Part shown: positions 34,672 through 43,733 of the stretch, piece after piece
Layout of the letters: every line of letters begins with the position of its first letter
How positions within the stretch are numbered: position 1 is the first letter of the stretch
The notes under the pieces: generated by a model
The model's database searches: none
Told to the model about the DNA's origin: nothing
Seen by the model: the letters and a program-made list of their open reading frames with translations, nothing else
Translations under genes and position numbers: made by a program
Origin: Bacillota bacterium
GTDB lineage: Bacteria; Bacillota; Clostridia; Christensenellales; CAG-314
Assembly (NCBI GenBank): GCA_023458375.1
Contig: JAEWZT010000005.1
Span: 53,054 to 117,053 of the forward strand
Length of the DNA stretch: 64,000 nucleotides
Direction: 5' to 3'

Positions 34672-36135
34672 ATGCAATACGATTTGTATGCCGATATTGC
34701 AAAACGGACTAAGGGGGACGTTTATATAGGCGTAGTGGGACCCGTTCGCACGGGAAAATCCACTTTTGTTTCGCAGTTTATGGAAAAAATTGTTTTGCCC
34801 AAAATGACGGACAAGGCTGAAAAAGTGCGCGCCACAGACGAACTTCCTCAGTCCGCCGAGGGAAAAACCATTATGACCACGGAGCCTAAGTTTGTGCCAA
34901 ATCAAGCCGTTCAGCTTACGGTGGGCGAAAAGATGCACCTAAACGCGCGGCTAATTGACTGCGTGGGCTATCTTGTGGAAGGGGCGATGGGGCATACCGA
35001 AGGGGACGCTCCCCGTCAGGTAAAAACTCCCTGGTCTTCGGAAACTATGCCCTTTGAGCAGGCTGCGGAGCTTGGCACGCAAAAGGTCATAGAAGAACAC
35101 AGCAATATTGCCGTGGTGGTAACTACCGACGGAAGTATCGCGGGCATTGAAAGGGCGGCATATAAAGGCGCGGAAGAAAGAGTTGTCAAGCAGCTTACCG
35201 AGCTTGGCAAACCTTTTATAATCTTGCTTAACAGCGCTTCACCCGAATCGCCCGCCTGTGTTGAACTGGGGCAGTCCTTACAAGAAAAATACGGCGTAAC
35301 GGTAATTTGCGTCAACTTAAAAACTATTACAGCGGCGCAGATTGAAGATATTTTAGCGGGTATACTAAAAGAATTCCCCATCAGAAAGCTTGCGGTAAAT
35401 ATTCCAAAATGGATGCAGACGCTGCCCGCCGACCACCGCCTGATTACCGCTTTAATTGACAGAATTAAGAAATCGGGCGGCGAAATAGCAAAAATGAAGC
35501 ACGCGCAGGCTTTTTCAGAATTTTTAAAGGACGGCGACGCCATACAAGACGCGGCGCTTGAAGCTATGAATATGGGCGAGGGCACGGCATCTTATACCCT
35601 AACGGCAAAGCCGCAGTTATTCTACGACATTTTAACGGAAGAAGCGGGACGGGACATCTCCGACGAATACGCCCTTATGTCCTTTGTCACCGAGTCGGCT
35701 TACGCTAAAAGAAAATACGATTCAATTAAAGAAGCTTTGCTTTCCGTTCAGGCGACGGGCTACGGCGTGGTAATGCCCGCGATGGACCAAATGGTATATG
35801 AGGAACCTGAAATAGTAAAGTCGGGCAACCGCTACGGCGTAAGACTAAAAGCTTCCGCGCCCAGTTTGCATATAATGCAGGTGGACGTAGGCACCGAAGT
35901 CAACCCTATGGTGGGCACCGAGCAGCAAAGCCAATACCTTTTGGCGGAATGGGAAAACAATCCCAAGGGTATTTGGCAGACAAATATGTTTGGCAAAAGT
36001 CTTTCAAGCCTTGCCAAAGAAGGGTTGGAAAATAAACTTTCCGCAATGCCCCGTGACGCGCAGGAAAAAATGCGCAAAACCGTAACGCGCATTGTCAACG
36101 AGGGCAAGGGAAGCCTTGTTTGCATATTGCTATAA
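34672..36135 (+). CDS. spoIVA: Stage IV sporulation protein A (SpoIVA)
   Basis: 487-aa SpoIVA, the ATPase that forms the basement layer of the spore coat around the forespore. Seen: the family start YDLYADIAKRTKGDVYIGVV, Walker A GPVRTGKS (23-30) with following TF, KTIMTTEPKFVPNQA, DCVGYLVEGAMGH, and the conserved C-terminus ending in a short hydrophobic tail GSLVCILL. Length close to B. subtilis SpoIVA (492). GGAGGA precedes the ATG. Its presence, with sigG, indicates that the organism or its recent ancestor forms endospores. Confidence 0.97.
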   Translation: MQYDLYADIAKRTKGDVYIGVVGPVRTGKSTFVSQFMEKIVLPKMTDKAEKVRATDELPQSAEGKTIMTTEPKFVPNQAVQLTVGEKMHLNARLIDCVGYLVEGAMGHTEGDAPRQVKTPWSSETMPFEQAAELGTQKVIEEHSNIAVVVTTDGSIAGIERAAYKGAEERVVKQLTELGKPFIILLNSASPESPACVELGQSLQEKYGVTVICVNLKTITAAQIEDILAGILKEFPIRKLAVNIPKWMQTLPADHRLITALIDRIKKSGGEIAKMKHAQAFSEFLKDGDAIQDAALEAMNMGEGTASYTLTAKPQLFYDILTEEAGRDISDEYALMSFVTESAYAKRKYDSIKEALLSVQATGYGVVMPAMDQMVYEEPEIVKSGNRYGVRLKASAPSLHIMQVDVGTEVNPMVGTEQQSQYLLAEWENNPKGIWQTNMFGKSLSSLAKEGLENKLSAMPRDAQEKMRKTVTRIVNEGKGSLVCILL

Positions 36136-36486
36136 ACTTAGCCCAAAACTTAAAACGCAAGTTAAGGTTAGGCGCAGTTTGCGGCGGGATTATCAGCAAC
36201 GGCAATACTATGTTATGAACCTTTTACAAGCTAATGCCGATGACCAATCAAAGTTGCAATGCCTATGAAATTGTACAGCAAGATTGTAAATCAACGGGCA
36301 GCGCGAACGTAGACGAACATAGAAAAATAAAATCTATTTTAATGCTTAACTGATTAGGCGCGGAAAACTTGTTTTCCGCGCCCCCTATCCATTATTTTAA
36401 AAGTTTTTTTGTTTTCCATTTGTTGATAATGCTTCAATAATCTATGTAAATTAAATACATTTAAAGTTTGAGGCGCACAGTTTGAA
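36136..36486. other. Intergenic region with a strong hairpin lacking a T-run
   Basis: No gene seen. A perfect 11-bp hairpin (36357-36367 with 36372-36382, loop CTTG, GC-rich base GGCGCGG) is not followed by a T-run on either strand. It may end or process the spoIVA transcript. Confidence 0.55.
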
Positions 36487-36526
36487 AATAAAAAGAATAA
36501 GGGATAACTTAGTTTCCCTTATTCTT
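36487..36526 (-). terminator. Terminator of adenine deaminase gene
   Basis: 12-bp stem (36526-36515 with 36504-36493), 10-nt loop, T-rich on the minus strand. Confidence 0.8.
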
Positions 36527-36596
36527 ATAACCGCTAAATTGCTTTATATATGTTTAAACTTTTAAAAACAAAATAAGTCTTTTGGTTTCCGCTTTA

Positions 36597-38258
36597 TTAT
36601 TTTATAAAAGAAAAGGTTGTTACGTCAAAAAGCCCGCTGTCGCTTATTTTTATTTCTGGAATAACTATTAAAGAGAGAAAGGACAAGAGCATAAAGGGTT
36701 CAATTTTAGGGTTAATATTTAAAGCCTTTGCCGCTTGTAAAAGCTCGCCGTGCATTCTGTCCGTTTTTTCGGCGCCAAACTCGCTCATTAGTCCCGCAAT
36801 AGCCAAAGGGAAAACGTATTTGACTTCGCCTTTTATAACTAAGCTCATTCCGCCCCCTTTCCCCAAAGCCTCCACCGCTTTTACCATATCGGCGGCGTTG
36901 TCGCCCAAAACTGTAATGTTGTGGCTGTCGTGCCCTATCGTTTGCGCAATGGCGCCCCCCGCTAAACCAAAACCCTCAACAAAGCATTTGCCTATATTGC
37001 CCGTAGCTTTGTGCCGTTCAATATTTGCGCACATATTAAGCCCCTCGGCGCTCTTTTTGTATACCTTATTTGTTACTACCGTGTCGGGCATTACTTGTAT
37101 TACGGGGATATTTTCGTCAAACTTCATTTCAAGGTCGGAAACTTTTAAGGGGCGGATATTTACGGTATTGGTAACCTTGCTTGCGTCAACATTTCTGTTG
37201 GTATCAAAAAGAGCCTTGCCTTCTTTTGCAATCATTTTACCCGCCTTAAAAACGTAGCTGATTTTTTGAGCGGTAATATCCTCCGATACAACTAAATCGG
37301 CGTGGAAATTAGGCGCCACCGCGCCGCGGTTTTTAATACCGTAACACTCGTAGGCGTTCAAGCTTGCCATTTTTATTGCGTCAATGGGGGCGATGCCGCT
37401 GTCCACCGCCAAATGAATACAGTTGCTTATGCTTCCGCTAAGCAAAATGTCCCCCGCGTATCTGTCGTCGGTGCAAAAAATTAAGCGCCTTAAAGTATAG
37501 GGGTTTACGGCGTTTATTAAAGCTTTAAGCGTTTTTGTCTGACTGCCCTCCCGTATCATTATATACATGCCTTTGCTGATTTTTTCAAGCACCTCATCTA
37601 CGCACTCCGCCTCGTGGTCGGTATAAATTCCCCCGCATAAATATGCGTTGAGCTGCTTACCGCTCAGACGCGGGGAGTGCCCGTCGCAAAAATCAAAGAG
37701 TTCTAGTTTTGCCCCGACGTCCTTGTCGCCGTTGACTACGCCGACGTAGTTCATCATTTCGGCAAGTCCCAAAAAATTGTATTTAAGCTTTAATTCCGCA
37801 AGCGTTTTAGCGTCCAAAACGGCGTTGCTGTGGTCAAAGGGCGTTGACGGCACGCAGGAAGGGAGCATAAAGTTTATGTCAACGGGTAAGCCTTTGGCGC
37901 ATTCTATCATATATTTTATGCCTTCTTCGCCGCACACATTGGCTATTTCGTGGGTGTCGCAGTTAAGTGTAGTAACCCCTTTTGGCGCCGCTATGCGCAC
38001 GTATTCGTTAGGTGTAAGCATGCTTGACTCAAAGTGTATATGGGTGTCAAAAAAAGAAGGCATGACGTATTTTCCGCTGCAATCAATTTCCTGCCTGCCT
38101 TGGTAATCGCCAAGCCCCACAGTTCTGCCCTCCGCAACAGCTACGTCCGATTCAATGATTTTTTGGCAGAAAACATCAACTATCTTTGCGTTTTTAAGCA
38201 CGAGGTCGCTTTTTTCACGGCCTGCGGCGCAGGAAATGCGCCTTGATAAAGAACTCAT
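36597..38258 (-). CDS. ade: Adenine deaminase
   Basis: 553-aa amidohydrolase-superfamily adenine deaminase (AdeC type), converting adenine to hypoxanthine and ammonia in purine salvage. Seen: the metal-site motif FFDTHIHFESSM near residue 70, the DTHEIANVCG block, EMMNYVGVVNGD, the second half metal residues DDRYAGDILLSG, and the C-terminal GHDSHNITVLGDNAADM. Full length for the family. AAGGAG before the ATG, own promoter and terminator; single gene with no purine riboswitch evident. Confidence 0.95.
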   Translation of the reverse strand: MSSLSRRISCAAGREKSDLVLKNAKIVDVFCQKIIESDVAVAEGRTVGLGDYQGRQEIDCSGKYVMPSFFDTHIHFESSMLTPNEYVRIAAPKGVTTLNCDTHEIANVCGEEGIKYMIECAKGLPVDINFMLPSCVPSTPFDHSNAVLDAKTLAELKLKYNFLGLAEMMNYVGVVNGDKDVGAKLELFDFCDGHSPRLSGKQLNAYLCGGIYTDHEAECVDEVLEKISKGMYIMIREGSQTKTLKALINAVNPYTLRRLIFCTDDRYAGDILLSGSISNCIHLAVDSGIAPIDAIKMASLNAYECYGIKNRGAVAPNFHADLVVSEDITAQKISYVFKAGKMIAKEGKALFDTNRNVDASKVTNTVNIRPLKVSDLEMKFDENIPVIQVMPDTVVTNKVYKKSAEGLNMCANIERHKATGNIGKCFVEGFGLAGGAIAQTIGHDSHNITVLGDNAADMVKAVEALGKGGGMSLVIKGEVKYVFPLAIAGLMSEFGAEKTDRMHGELLQAAKALNINPKIEPFMLLSFLSLIVIPEIKISDSGLFDVTTFSFIK

Positions 38259-38284
38259 AAACAGTAATTCTCCTTAATTGATTT

Positions 38285-38313
38285 ATAATAAAACATTAAA
38301 AATTAAAAGTAAA
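38285..38313 (-). promoter_or_regulatory. Predicted promoter of adenine deaminase gene
   Basis: Minus strand: TTTACT (38313-38308), 17-bp spacer, TATTAT (38290-38285). Confidence 0.6.
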
Positions 38314-38425
38314 GCATTTTAGGCAACGCAAAAGAGATTATAAAACGAGAAAAACTATTGTCAAAGCGGCAAAAGTAGGGAACACAATAAGAGAAACGAA
38401 GGCGGCGTGACAGTAAAAAGGGCTA

Positions 38426-38454
38426 TTGATTTTAAGCAAACACAATGTTATAAT
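38426..38454 (+). promoter_or_regulatory. Predicted promoter of membrane protein gene
   Basis: TTGATT (38426-38431), 17-bp spacer, TATAAT (38449-38454) with extended -10 TGT; AAGGAGG follows. Confidence 0.82.
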
Positions 38455-38479
38455 GTTTTGCACAAGGAGGTTGTAATTT

Positions 38480-39112
38480 ATGTTTTTTGGCACAGAAACC
38501 AACAAAGTATTTGCCGACAATGTAGCCGTGAGGGATTTATCTAATTTTAACTGGACTTTTATCGCGCTGCTTGCCTTTGTCTTTTACGTCTATTGGACGG
38601 AAATAAAAAACAAAAATTGGAAAGCGGTAATAGCGGGCTTGTCTCTTTATTCCGTGCATTGGTTTTACGAAATTGTAAACGCAATTATTAAGGCGGTAAG
38701 CGGTTACGCCCTTTGGACGGTAAGCAACGAAAGCACCTCTTTCGTGCTGCTAATAGGCGTTTCCTGGGAACTTTCAATGATGTTTTCCATCGCGGGCATT
38801 ATAGCATATAAAATGCTTCCCAACGACGGCACCGGAAAGCTTTTGGGTATGCCTTCAAAACTTGCCGGCGCGCTTGGTATGGCTCTGCTTTTTTCCGTAA
38901 TAGAAATATTTTTAGCCGCTACGCCCGCCTTTATTTGGGTTTATCCATGGTGGGGCGCGCTGCCTGTTTTTATAACCACCTACATACCTTTCTTTTTGGC
39001 AAGCAACTATTTGCCTGGCGCAAAACCCAAGTTTCAAAGGATTTTTTTAATATCTTTGGTTTCGGTAAACGTACTTTTGCTTGCGGTGCTGGTGCCTTTG
39101 GGCATTATTTAA
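38480..39112 (+). CDS. Hypothetical polytopic membrane protein
   Basis: 210-aa membrane protein with about six hydrophobic segments. Notable residues inside or near the membrane: YSVHWFYEIVNAI, SWELSMMFSIAG and WVYPWWGALPVF, with conserved-looking Trp, His and Glu. I do not recognise a family. It has a strong promoter and AAGGAGG, and is followed on the same strand by two more membrane protein genes, so a shared role in membrane lipids is possible but unproven. Confidence 0.8.
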   Translation: MFFGTETNKVFADNVAVRDLSNFNWTFIALLAFVFYVYWTEIKNKNWKAVIAGLSLYSVHWFYEIVNAIIKAVSGYALWTVSNESTSFVLLIGVSWELSMMFSIAGIIAYKMLPNDGTGKLLGMPSKLAGALGMALLFSVIEIFLAATPAFIWVYPWWGALPVFITTYIPFFLASNYLPGAKPKFQRIFLISLVSVNVLLLAVLVPLGII

Positions 39113-39198
39113 GCTTTAAGGGATGCGGTTATTGATAATACAAGAGTAAAACAGGGAAAATAAAGCAATACTACGGGCGTTGGCAGGTGGTAAAAGCT

Positions 39199-39879
39199 AT
39201 GGACAAAAATAAAAAATTTACCGCGATTTTTTTGGCGGCGGAACTGACCCTTTATGCGGCGTATATGTGTCTGGACATTTTTACCGCCTTAGACACCTCC
39301 GCTATAAAATTTGCCGCCGTCGCGCTTTGCTTTTTAATGTCCGCCGCCTTTTTGCGCAAAGGGCGCTTTATTCCCTCCGCGCTCATTTGTTTAGCGATAC
39401 TTTTCTCCCTTACGGCAGATATTTTCTTGCTCTTGTTGGGAAAATACTACACAGTCGGGGTAGCGCTGTTCATTTTAGCGCAGATTGCTTATGCCCTCAA
39501 TATTATTTTGCTTAGAGGGCAAAGCGTTTTGGTTTGGCTGGCAGCCCGCGCGGCTTTTGCGGTCGCGGCGGCGGTCGCGGCGAAGATATTTTTTGGCGAT
39601 ATTTTGATAAGCCTAGCGGCGGCTTACGCCCTGCTGTCCCTTTTTAATATCATTCATGCGCTTGACAAAAGGGAAACGCGCCTGCTTGCGGCGGGACTGA
39701 TTTTACTTTTCCTTTGCGACGTCTGTGTGGGGATAGTGAATATTAACCGCCTTTTTAATTGGGAGCGGATAAAAAAACTTGCGGTTTTTGCAGGTTACGG
39801 CATGTGGTTTTTCTATCTGCCCAGCCAAGTATGCGCAGCGCTTGTAAATGTGAGGTATGCCAATGAAAATATTGAATAA
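39199..39879 (+). CDS. YhhN-like membrane protein (lysoplasmalogenase family)
   Basis: 226-aa membrane protein with seven to eight hydrophobic segments. The spacing of LFSLTADIFLLLLGKYYTVG, LAQIAYALN, LLFLCDVCVGI and FYLPSQVCAAL follows the YhhN/TMEM86 pattern (polar Asp in the third and sixth helices, a C-terminal Y-x-x-x-Q), a family that includes lysoplasmalogenase. The usual His of the fourth helix reads Gln here, so activity is uncertain. The ATG at 39199 behind AGGTGG is preferred to a GTG at 39187. Overlaps the next gene by 17 bp. Confidence 0.6.
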   Translation: MDKNKKFTAIFLAAELTLYAAYMCLDIFTALDTSAIKFAAVALCFLMSAAFLRKGRFIPSALICLAILFSLTADIFLLLLGKYYTVGVALFILAQIAYALNIILLRGQSVLVWLAARAAFAVAAAVAAKIFFGDILISLAAAYALLSLFNIIHALDKRETRLLAAGLILLFLCDVCVGIVNINRLFNWERIKKLAVFAGYGMWFFYLPSQVCAALVNVRYANENIE

Positions 39880-40543
39880 GTTTTTGACTATAATATTGAT
39901 AATTGCGCTGGTTTTTTTGGCGCTGACCTTTTCAATCGGGCTGCCCATATACTGCCGATTTTTTTATTTTATGCAGGTAGAAAGCCTTAATATCAAAGCC
40001 GACAGCGGTCTGACGGACGAGCAGATTGCCCGCGCCTTTAACGAAATTATGGATTATCTTACGCGGGGAAAGCCTTTCGGCGTAGGCGGACTGTCGTGGT
40101 CGGAGGACGGAAAAAGCCATTTTGCCGACGTCAAGGCTCTCTTTAACCTTAATCTCGCCGTTTTTTTAGCAAGTTTGGCAACAGTGGCTATACTTATCGT
40201 TTTGCATAAAACCAAAGTGGTTTCACTTGGCAAAAAGGGTCTGCCTTCATGCTTTTTGAGCGCGGGAATTTCGCTGTTTGCCTTAATGGCGTTGATGGGC
40301 ATAGCGCTTTTAGCAAACCCGTGGGAGGCTTTTACCGTCTTTCACAAGATATTCTTTTTCGGCAAGGATAACTGGCAGTTTAGCCGGCATGAGGACGCGA
40401 TTATCACCATTCTTCCCATGCAGTTTTTTATTAACGCAGGTATTTTAATAGCCGCAAGCGCGGCATTGATTTCCGCAGCCTTTATTTTGGAAGGAAAAAA
40501 GCTGAGCGGCGGGAAAATACCCCGTTCAATGCCGCGCCGATAA
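39863..40543 (+). CDS. TIGR01906/DUF1461 membrane protein (Lit-like)
   Basis: 226-aa integral membrane protein of the TIGR01906/DUF1461 family, which includes Lit, the lipoprotein intramolecular transacylase that makes lyso-form lipoproteins in Firmicutes. Seen: N-terminal helix, an extracytoplasmic segment with HFADVKALF, three further helices, and FHKIFFFGKDNWQF between helices; the two His-containing motifs correspond to the conserved His pair of the family. Start at ATG 39863, 9 nt after GAGG; the ATG at 39857 is too close to it. Translationally coupled to the YhhN-like gene. Function assigned by family. Confidence 0.8.
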   Translation: MKILNKFLTIILIIALVFLALTFSIGLPIYCRFFYFMQVESLNIKADSGLTDEQIARAFNEIMDYLTRGKPFGVGGLSWSEDGKSHFADVKALFNLNLAVFLASLATVAILIVLHKTKVVSLGKKGLPSCFLSAGISLFALMALMGIALLANPWEAFTVFHKIFFFGKDNWQFSRHEDAIITILPMQFFINAGILIAASAALISAAFILEGKKLSGGKIPRSMPRR

Positions 40544-40849
40544 AGACAATGCGCCCTATGCCGCCCCGATTTTATGCAATGGTATTTTAGCCACAGTTCT
40601 TGGAAAAAAATTAGTATCTATTAATAGTATGCTTTATTAAAACTAATGCAAAGATACCTTATCAAAAAATTTAACGGAGATAACGTCAAAACCTTAATTT
40701 AATCTTATGAAATAATATAAAAAGTTTTTATTGTTTTTTTAAGGTAAATTGGGAAGGGTAATCATCTTTAAACGTTTTTTAATGCGGCGGCGGTTAAAAA
40801 TCAATAACCGGTCGGAACGGATACTATAAAAATAGGGCGCCTTTACCCG
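40544..40849. other. Intergenic region, no gene seen
   Basis: AT-rich spacer upstream of the mgtE promoter; no open frame or terminator with a good T-run identified. Confidence 0.5.
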
Positions 40850-40878
40850 TTGACATATTTAATAAAAAAGAATAAAAT
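40850..40878 (+). promoter_or_regulatory. Promoter of M-box/mgtE unit
   Basis: TTGACA (40850-40855), 17-bp spacer, TAAAAT (40873-40878); start expected about 40885, just before the riboswitch. Confidence 0.8.
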
Positions 40879-40892
40879 AATTATATAACTGA

Positions 40893-41047
40893 ATAAATCC
40901 GGTAGGTAAGGTTACCAAAGGGATACGGGTTGCTACCGCAAAGAAGTGGAGACACTTTGAGCAGGTCAACAGGAAATGTCGAAAACAAGGCGTTTTCTAA
41001 CGCAACAACATCGCCCTTTGATACTAAAGCTTGTATGGTAGGTGCGT
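40893..41047 (+). promoter_or_regulatory. M-box (ykoK) magnesium riboswitch
   Basis: The leader carries the M-box landmarks in order: GGTAGGTAAGGTTACC, GGATACGGGTTGCTACCGC, a GGAGACACTTTGA stretch, GGTCAACAGGAAATGTCGA, a variable stem, and the 3' closing GCTTGTATGGTAGGTG. M-box RNAs bind Mg2+ and switch off transport genes when Mg2+ is sufficient. An intrinsic terminator follows at 41073, and mgtE is the next gene, which fits exactly. Segment 40905-40914 can pair (one G-U) with 41072-41081, the 5' arm of the terminator, giving an antiterminator. Confidence 0.93.
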
Positions 41048-41072
41048 GTTAAATAATGCGCATATATTGATT

Positions 41073-41101
41073 AACCTTGCCTTTTGCAAGGTTTTATTTT
41101 T
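41073..41101 (+). terminator. Riboswitch-controlled terminator upstream of mgtE
   Basis: 8-bp stem (41073-41080 with 41086-41093), 5-nt loop, then a T-rich tail; lies between the M-box and mgtE. Confidence 0.85.
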
Positions 41102-41308
41102 GGTTTTTATACCAAAGATTTGGAAATAAAGAGATACCATAAAAAGGGAAAAGCTTTGCGTTTGTTATATGGATAAAAACAGTTTTGAAAAATCAAGCTT
41201 TGCGTTATTTTATTTAGGTAAAAGCGCAGTCTTTAAAAAGTCAAAGCTTTTTAAAATTGAAAGCTTTTCCTGCAAAACACGATTTGAAGACAAGGAGGAA
41301 AACGGCAT

Positions 41309-42673
41309 ATGGAAATAATGCAGCTACTGAAAGAAAAACGTTTTACGGAGTTAAAGCCCGCGCTTTCCTCAATGCAGCCCGCCGACATTGCCGCTTTGAC
41401 GGAGGGGCTAAGCGAAGAAGACAAGGCTTTACTTTTCCGTATACTTCCCAAAGAGACGGCGGCGGAAACCTTTGTGGAGCTTGATTCCCACACGCAGGAA
41501 ATGCTCATTGCCTCCTTTACTAAAAAAGAGTTAAAGGCGGTGTTTGACGAGCTTTTCGTAGACGACACGGTGGATATTATTGAAGAAATGCCCGCCAACG
41601 TCGCCAAGCGCATTATTGAAAGCGCAGACGAACAAACGCGAAAGGAGATAAGCGAGATTTTAAAATATCCCGCAGACTCCGCAGGCTCAATAATGACTAC
41701 CGAATACGTCAATTTAAAGGAAAATATGACAGTGGGGGAGGCCTTTAAGCGGATTAAGGAAACGGGCGTTAACAAAGAGACGGTTTACACCTGCTACGTT
41801 ACCGACGCTTCAAGGAAGCTTTTGGGCTACGTTACCATTCGCTCCATGCTTATTGCCGAAACGAATCTAAAAATTACCGATATAATGCAAAGAGACGCCG
41901 TTTTTGCCATGACCGCAGAGGACAGGGAAGTGGTGGCTAAAAGGCTTGTAAAATATGGTTTTGTAGCCTTGCCCGTTGTTGACGGCGAAGGGTGTTTGGT
42001 GGGCATTATTACCGCAGACGACGTAATGGAAGTAATTAAGGAAGAAAATACCGAAGACATTCATTTGATGCACGCCGTCGCGCCCATTGAGGAGCCTTAT
42101 TTGAAAACAAGCGTATTTGTGCATTGGCGCAAACGCATCGTTTGGCTTATTCTTTTAATGGTGTCGGGCATATTGACGGGGCTTGTAATCACCCGCTACG
42201 AAAATGTTTTTGCGGCTTTGCCCCTTGTCGTAGCTTTTATTCCCCGCTTAATGGACACGGGCGGAAACAGTGCGTCGCAATGCAGCGCAATGATTATACG
42301 CGGCATGGCGCTAGACGAAATAGAAAAGAAGCATTTTTTAAAAGCTTTTATAAAAGAGTTAGGCGTCGGTTCGCTTGCAGGAGTTACTCTTGCAGTAGCA
42401 AATATCCCTCTTGTGTGGATTATGTTCAGCGCCAATTTGACCTCTTTGCAGGTATGGTATCTTTGCCTTGCCTTCGGCTTGACGCTTTTTATAGTCGTCG
42501 TGATGTCAAAACTATTAGGCGTTGTTTTACCCTTTATAGCTAAGCTGGTAAAAATTGACCCCGCGCTTATATCTATGCCGATAATTACAACCATAGTTGA
42601 TGTTTTATCCGTTTTAATTTATTTTGTAATTATTCAATGGCTGGTTATTCCACATTTCATGCCGCTGAGTTAA
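41309..42673 (+). CDS. mgtE: Magnesium transporter MgtE
   Basis: 454-aa Mg2+ channel. N-terminal MgtE_N superhelix (to about 125), two CBS domains (about 130-255) that sense cytoplasmic Mg2+, and a C-terminal five-helix pore domain with PRLMDTGGNSASQ, the pore signature. Length typical. AAGGAGG before the ATG; preceded by the M-box riboswitch and its terminator, so expression should rise when Mg2+ is low. Confidence 0.97.
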   Translation: MEIMQLLKEKRFTELKPALSSMQPADIAALTEGLSEEDKALLFRILPKETAAETFVELDSHTQEMLIASFTKKELKAVFDELFVDDTVDIIEEMPANVAKRIIESADEQTRKEISEILKYPADSAGSIMTTEYVNLKENMTVGEAFKRIKETGVNKETVYTCYVTDASRKLLGYVTIRSMLIAETNLKITDIMQRDAVFAMTAEDREVVAKRLVKYGFVALPVVDGEGCLVGIITADDVMEVIKEENTEDIHLMHAVAPIEEPYLKTSVFVHWRKRIVWLILLMVSGILTGLVITRYENVFAALPLVVAFIPRLMDTGGNSASQCSAMIIRGMALDEIEKKHFLKAFIKELGVGSLAGVTLAVANIPLVWIMFSANLTSLQVWYLCLAFGLTLFIVVVMSKLLGVVLPFIAKLVKIDPALISMPIITTIVDVLSVLIYFVIIQWLVIPHFMPLS

Positions 42674-42683
42674 AAATCAAAAC

Positions 42684-42716
42684 AAAAAGGGCTTGAAACA
42701 GTTCAAGCCCTTTTTT
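42684..42716. terminator. Bidirectional terminator between mgtE and etfA
   Basis: 14-bp stem (42684-42697 with 42702-42715), tetraloop, with T-runs on both strands, serving the two convergent units. Confidence 0.92.
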
Positions 42717-42734
42717 AATGTTAATTTATCAAAA

Positions 42735-43721
42735 CTATTGCGCTTTTACGGCTTCAATTTCCTTTTTAAGGTAAGGGAGTATTGCCGCGCCGTCGCCTAC
42801 TATCGCAAGGTGCGCCACATTAAAGATTGTAGCCGCCTTATCTTTGTTTATGGCGATAATATATTCGCTGTCGCTCATGCCCGCAAGGTGCTGCACCGCG
42901 CCGCTTACGCCCATCGCAAGATAAAGCTGGGGACGCACCGTTTTGCCCGTTTGCCCTACTTGTCTTGGCTGGGGAAGAACGCCGCTGTCAACGACCGCCC
43001 TTGAACAGCTAAGCCCGCCGCCCAGTTGTTCCGCAAGTTCGCGCGCGCCCTCAATGTTGTTCATCATGCCCCTTCCTATGCTTACAAGCACTTTGCAAGC
43101 TTCAATGGAAGTTTCTTCCGATTTTTCAATTTTTTCTTCCGCTAAGGTTACAAGGAATTTGCTTTCGTTGAACTTAACGTCAACTTCAATTATTTCGCCC
43201 TTTCTGCTTTCGTCTGCGGGAAGTTTTTTCATAACGCCGGGACGCACGGTAGACATTTGTGGTCTGTGGTCGGGGCAGATTATGGTGGCAAAAAGGTTTC
43301 CGCCAAAGGCGGGGCGCGTCATAAACAAATTGCCTTCGCTGTCCGCTTCAAGCTTTGTGCAGTCTGCCGTAAGCCCCGTTCTAAGCCTTGCGGAAAGTCT
43401 CGGCGCCAAGTCGCGCCCTATGCTCGTTGCGGGGAAAAGCACAATATTGGGTTGATACTGCGTGATTATTTGTCCCGCCGCCTGCGCGTATTGTTCGGTG
43501 AGGTAATACTTTAAGTGTCTGCTTTGCGCCAAATAGACAATGTCCGCACCGTGTGAAATAAGCTCTTTTGTAAGCCCCTTTACGTTGTCGCCCAATAAAA
43601 TTGCGCAAACCTGTTCTTTGGTTACTTCGGCAAGCTCTTTGGCAACGCCCAAAAGTTCCAAACTGACGTTGGCAAGCGTTCCGTTGCGCTGTTCGCAAAA
43701 TACAAAAATATTTTTACTCAT
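42735..43721 (-). CDS. etfA: Electron transfer flavoprotein alpha subunit
   Basis: 328-aa EtfA. N-terminal nucleotide-binding-like domain and C-terminal FAD domain with GVSGAVQHLAGM and INKDKAATIFNVAHLAIVGD split across the FAD site. With EtfB it carries electrons to or from the acyl-CoA dehydrogenase encoded just upstream; in Clostridia such Etf complexes are often electron-bifurcating with NADH and ferredoxin, which I infer by context only. No ferredoxin-like extension is present. Last gene of the maoC-acd-etfB-etfA operon, 12 bp after etfB, behind GGAGGGG. Confidence 0.96.
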   Translation of the reverse strand: MSKNIFVFCEQRNGTLANVSLELLGVAKELAEVTKEQVCAILLGDNVKGLTKELISHGADIVYLAQSRHLKYYLTEQYAQAAGQIITQYQPNIVLFPATSIGRDLAPRLSARLRTGLTADCTKLEADSEGNLFMTRPAFGGNLFATIICPDHRPQMSTVRPGVMKKLPADESRKGEIIEVDVKFNESKFLVTLAEEKIEKSEETSIEACKVLVSIGRGMMNNIEGARELAEQLGGGLSCSRAVVDSGVLPQPRQVGQTGKTVRPQLYLAMGVSGAVQHLAGMSDSEYIIAINKDKAATIFNVAHLAIVGDGAAILPYLKKEIEAVKAQ

Positions 43722-43733
43722 TTTCGCCCCCTC

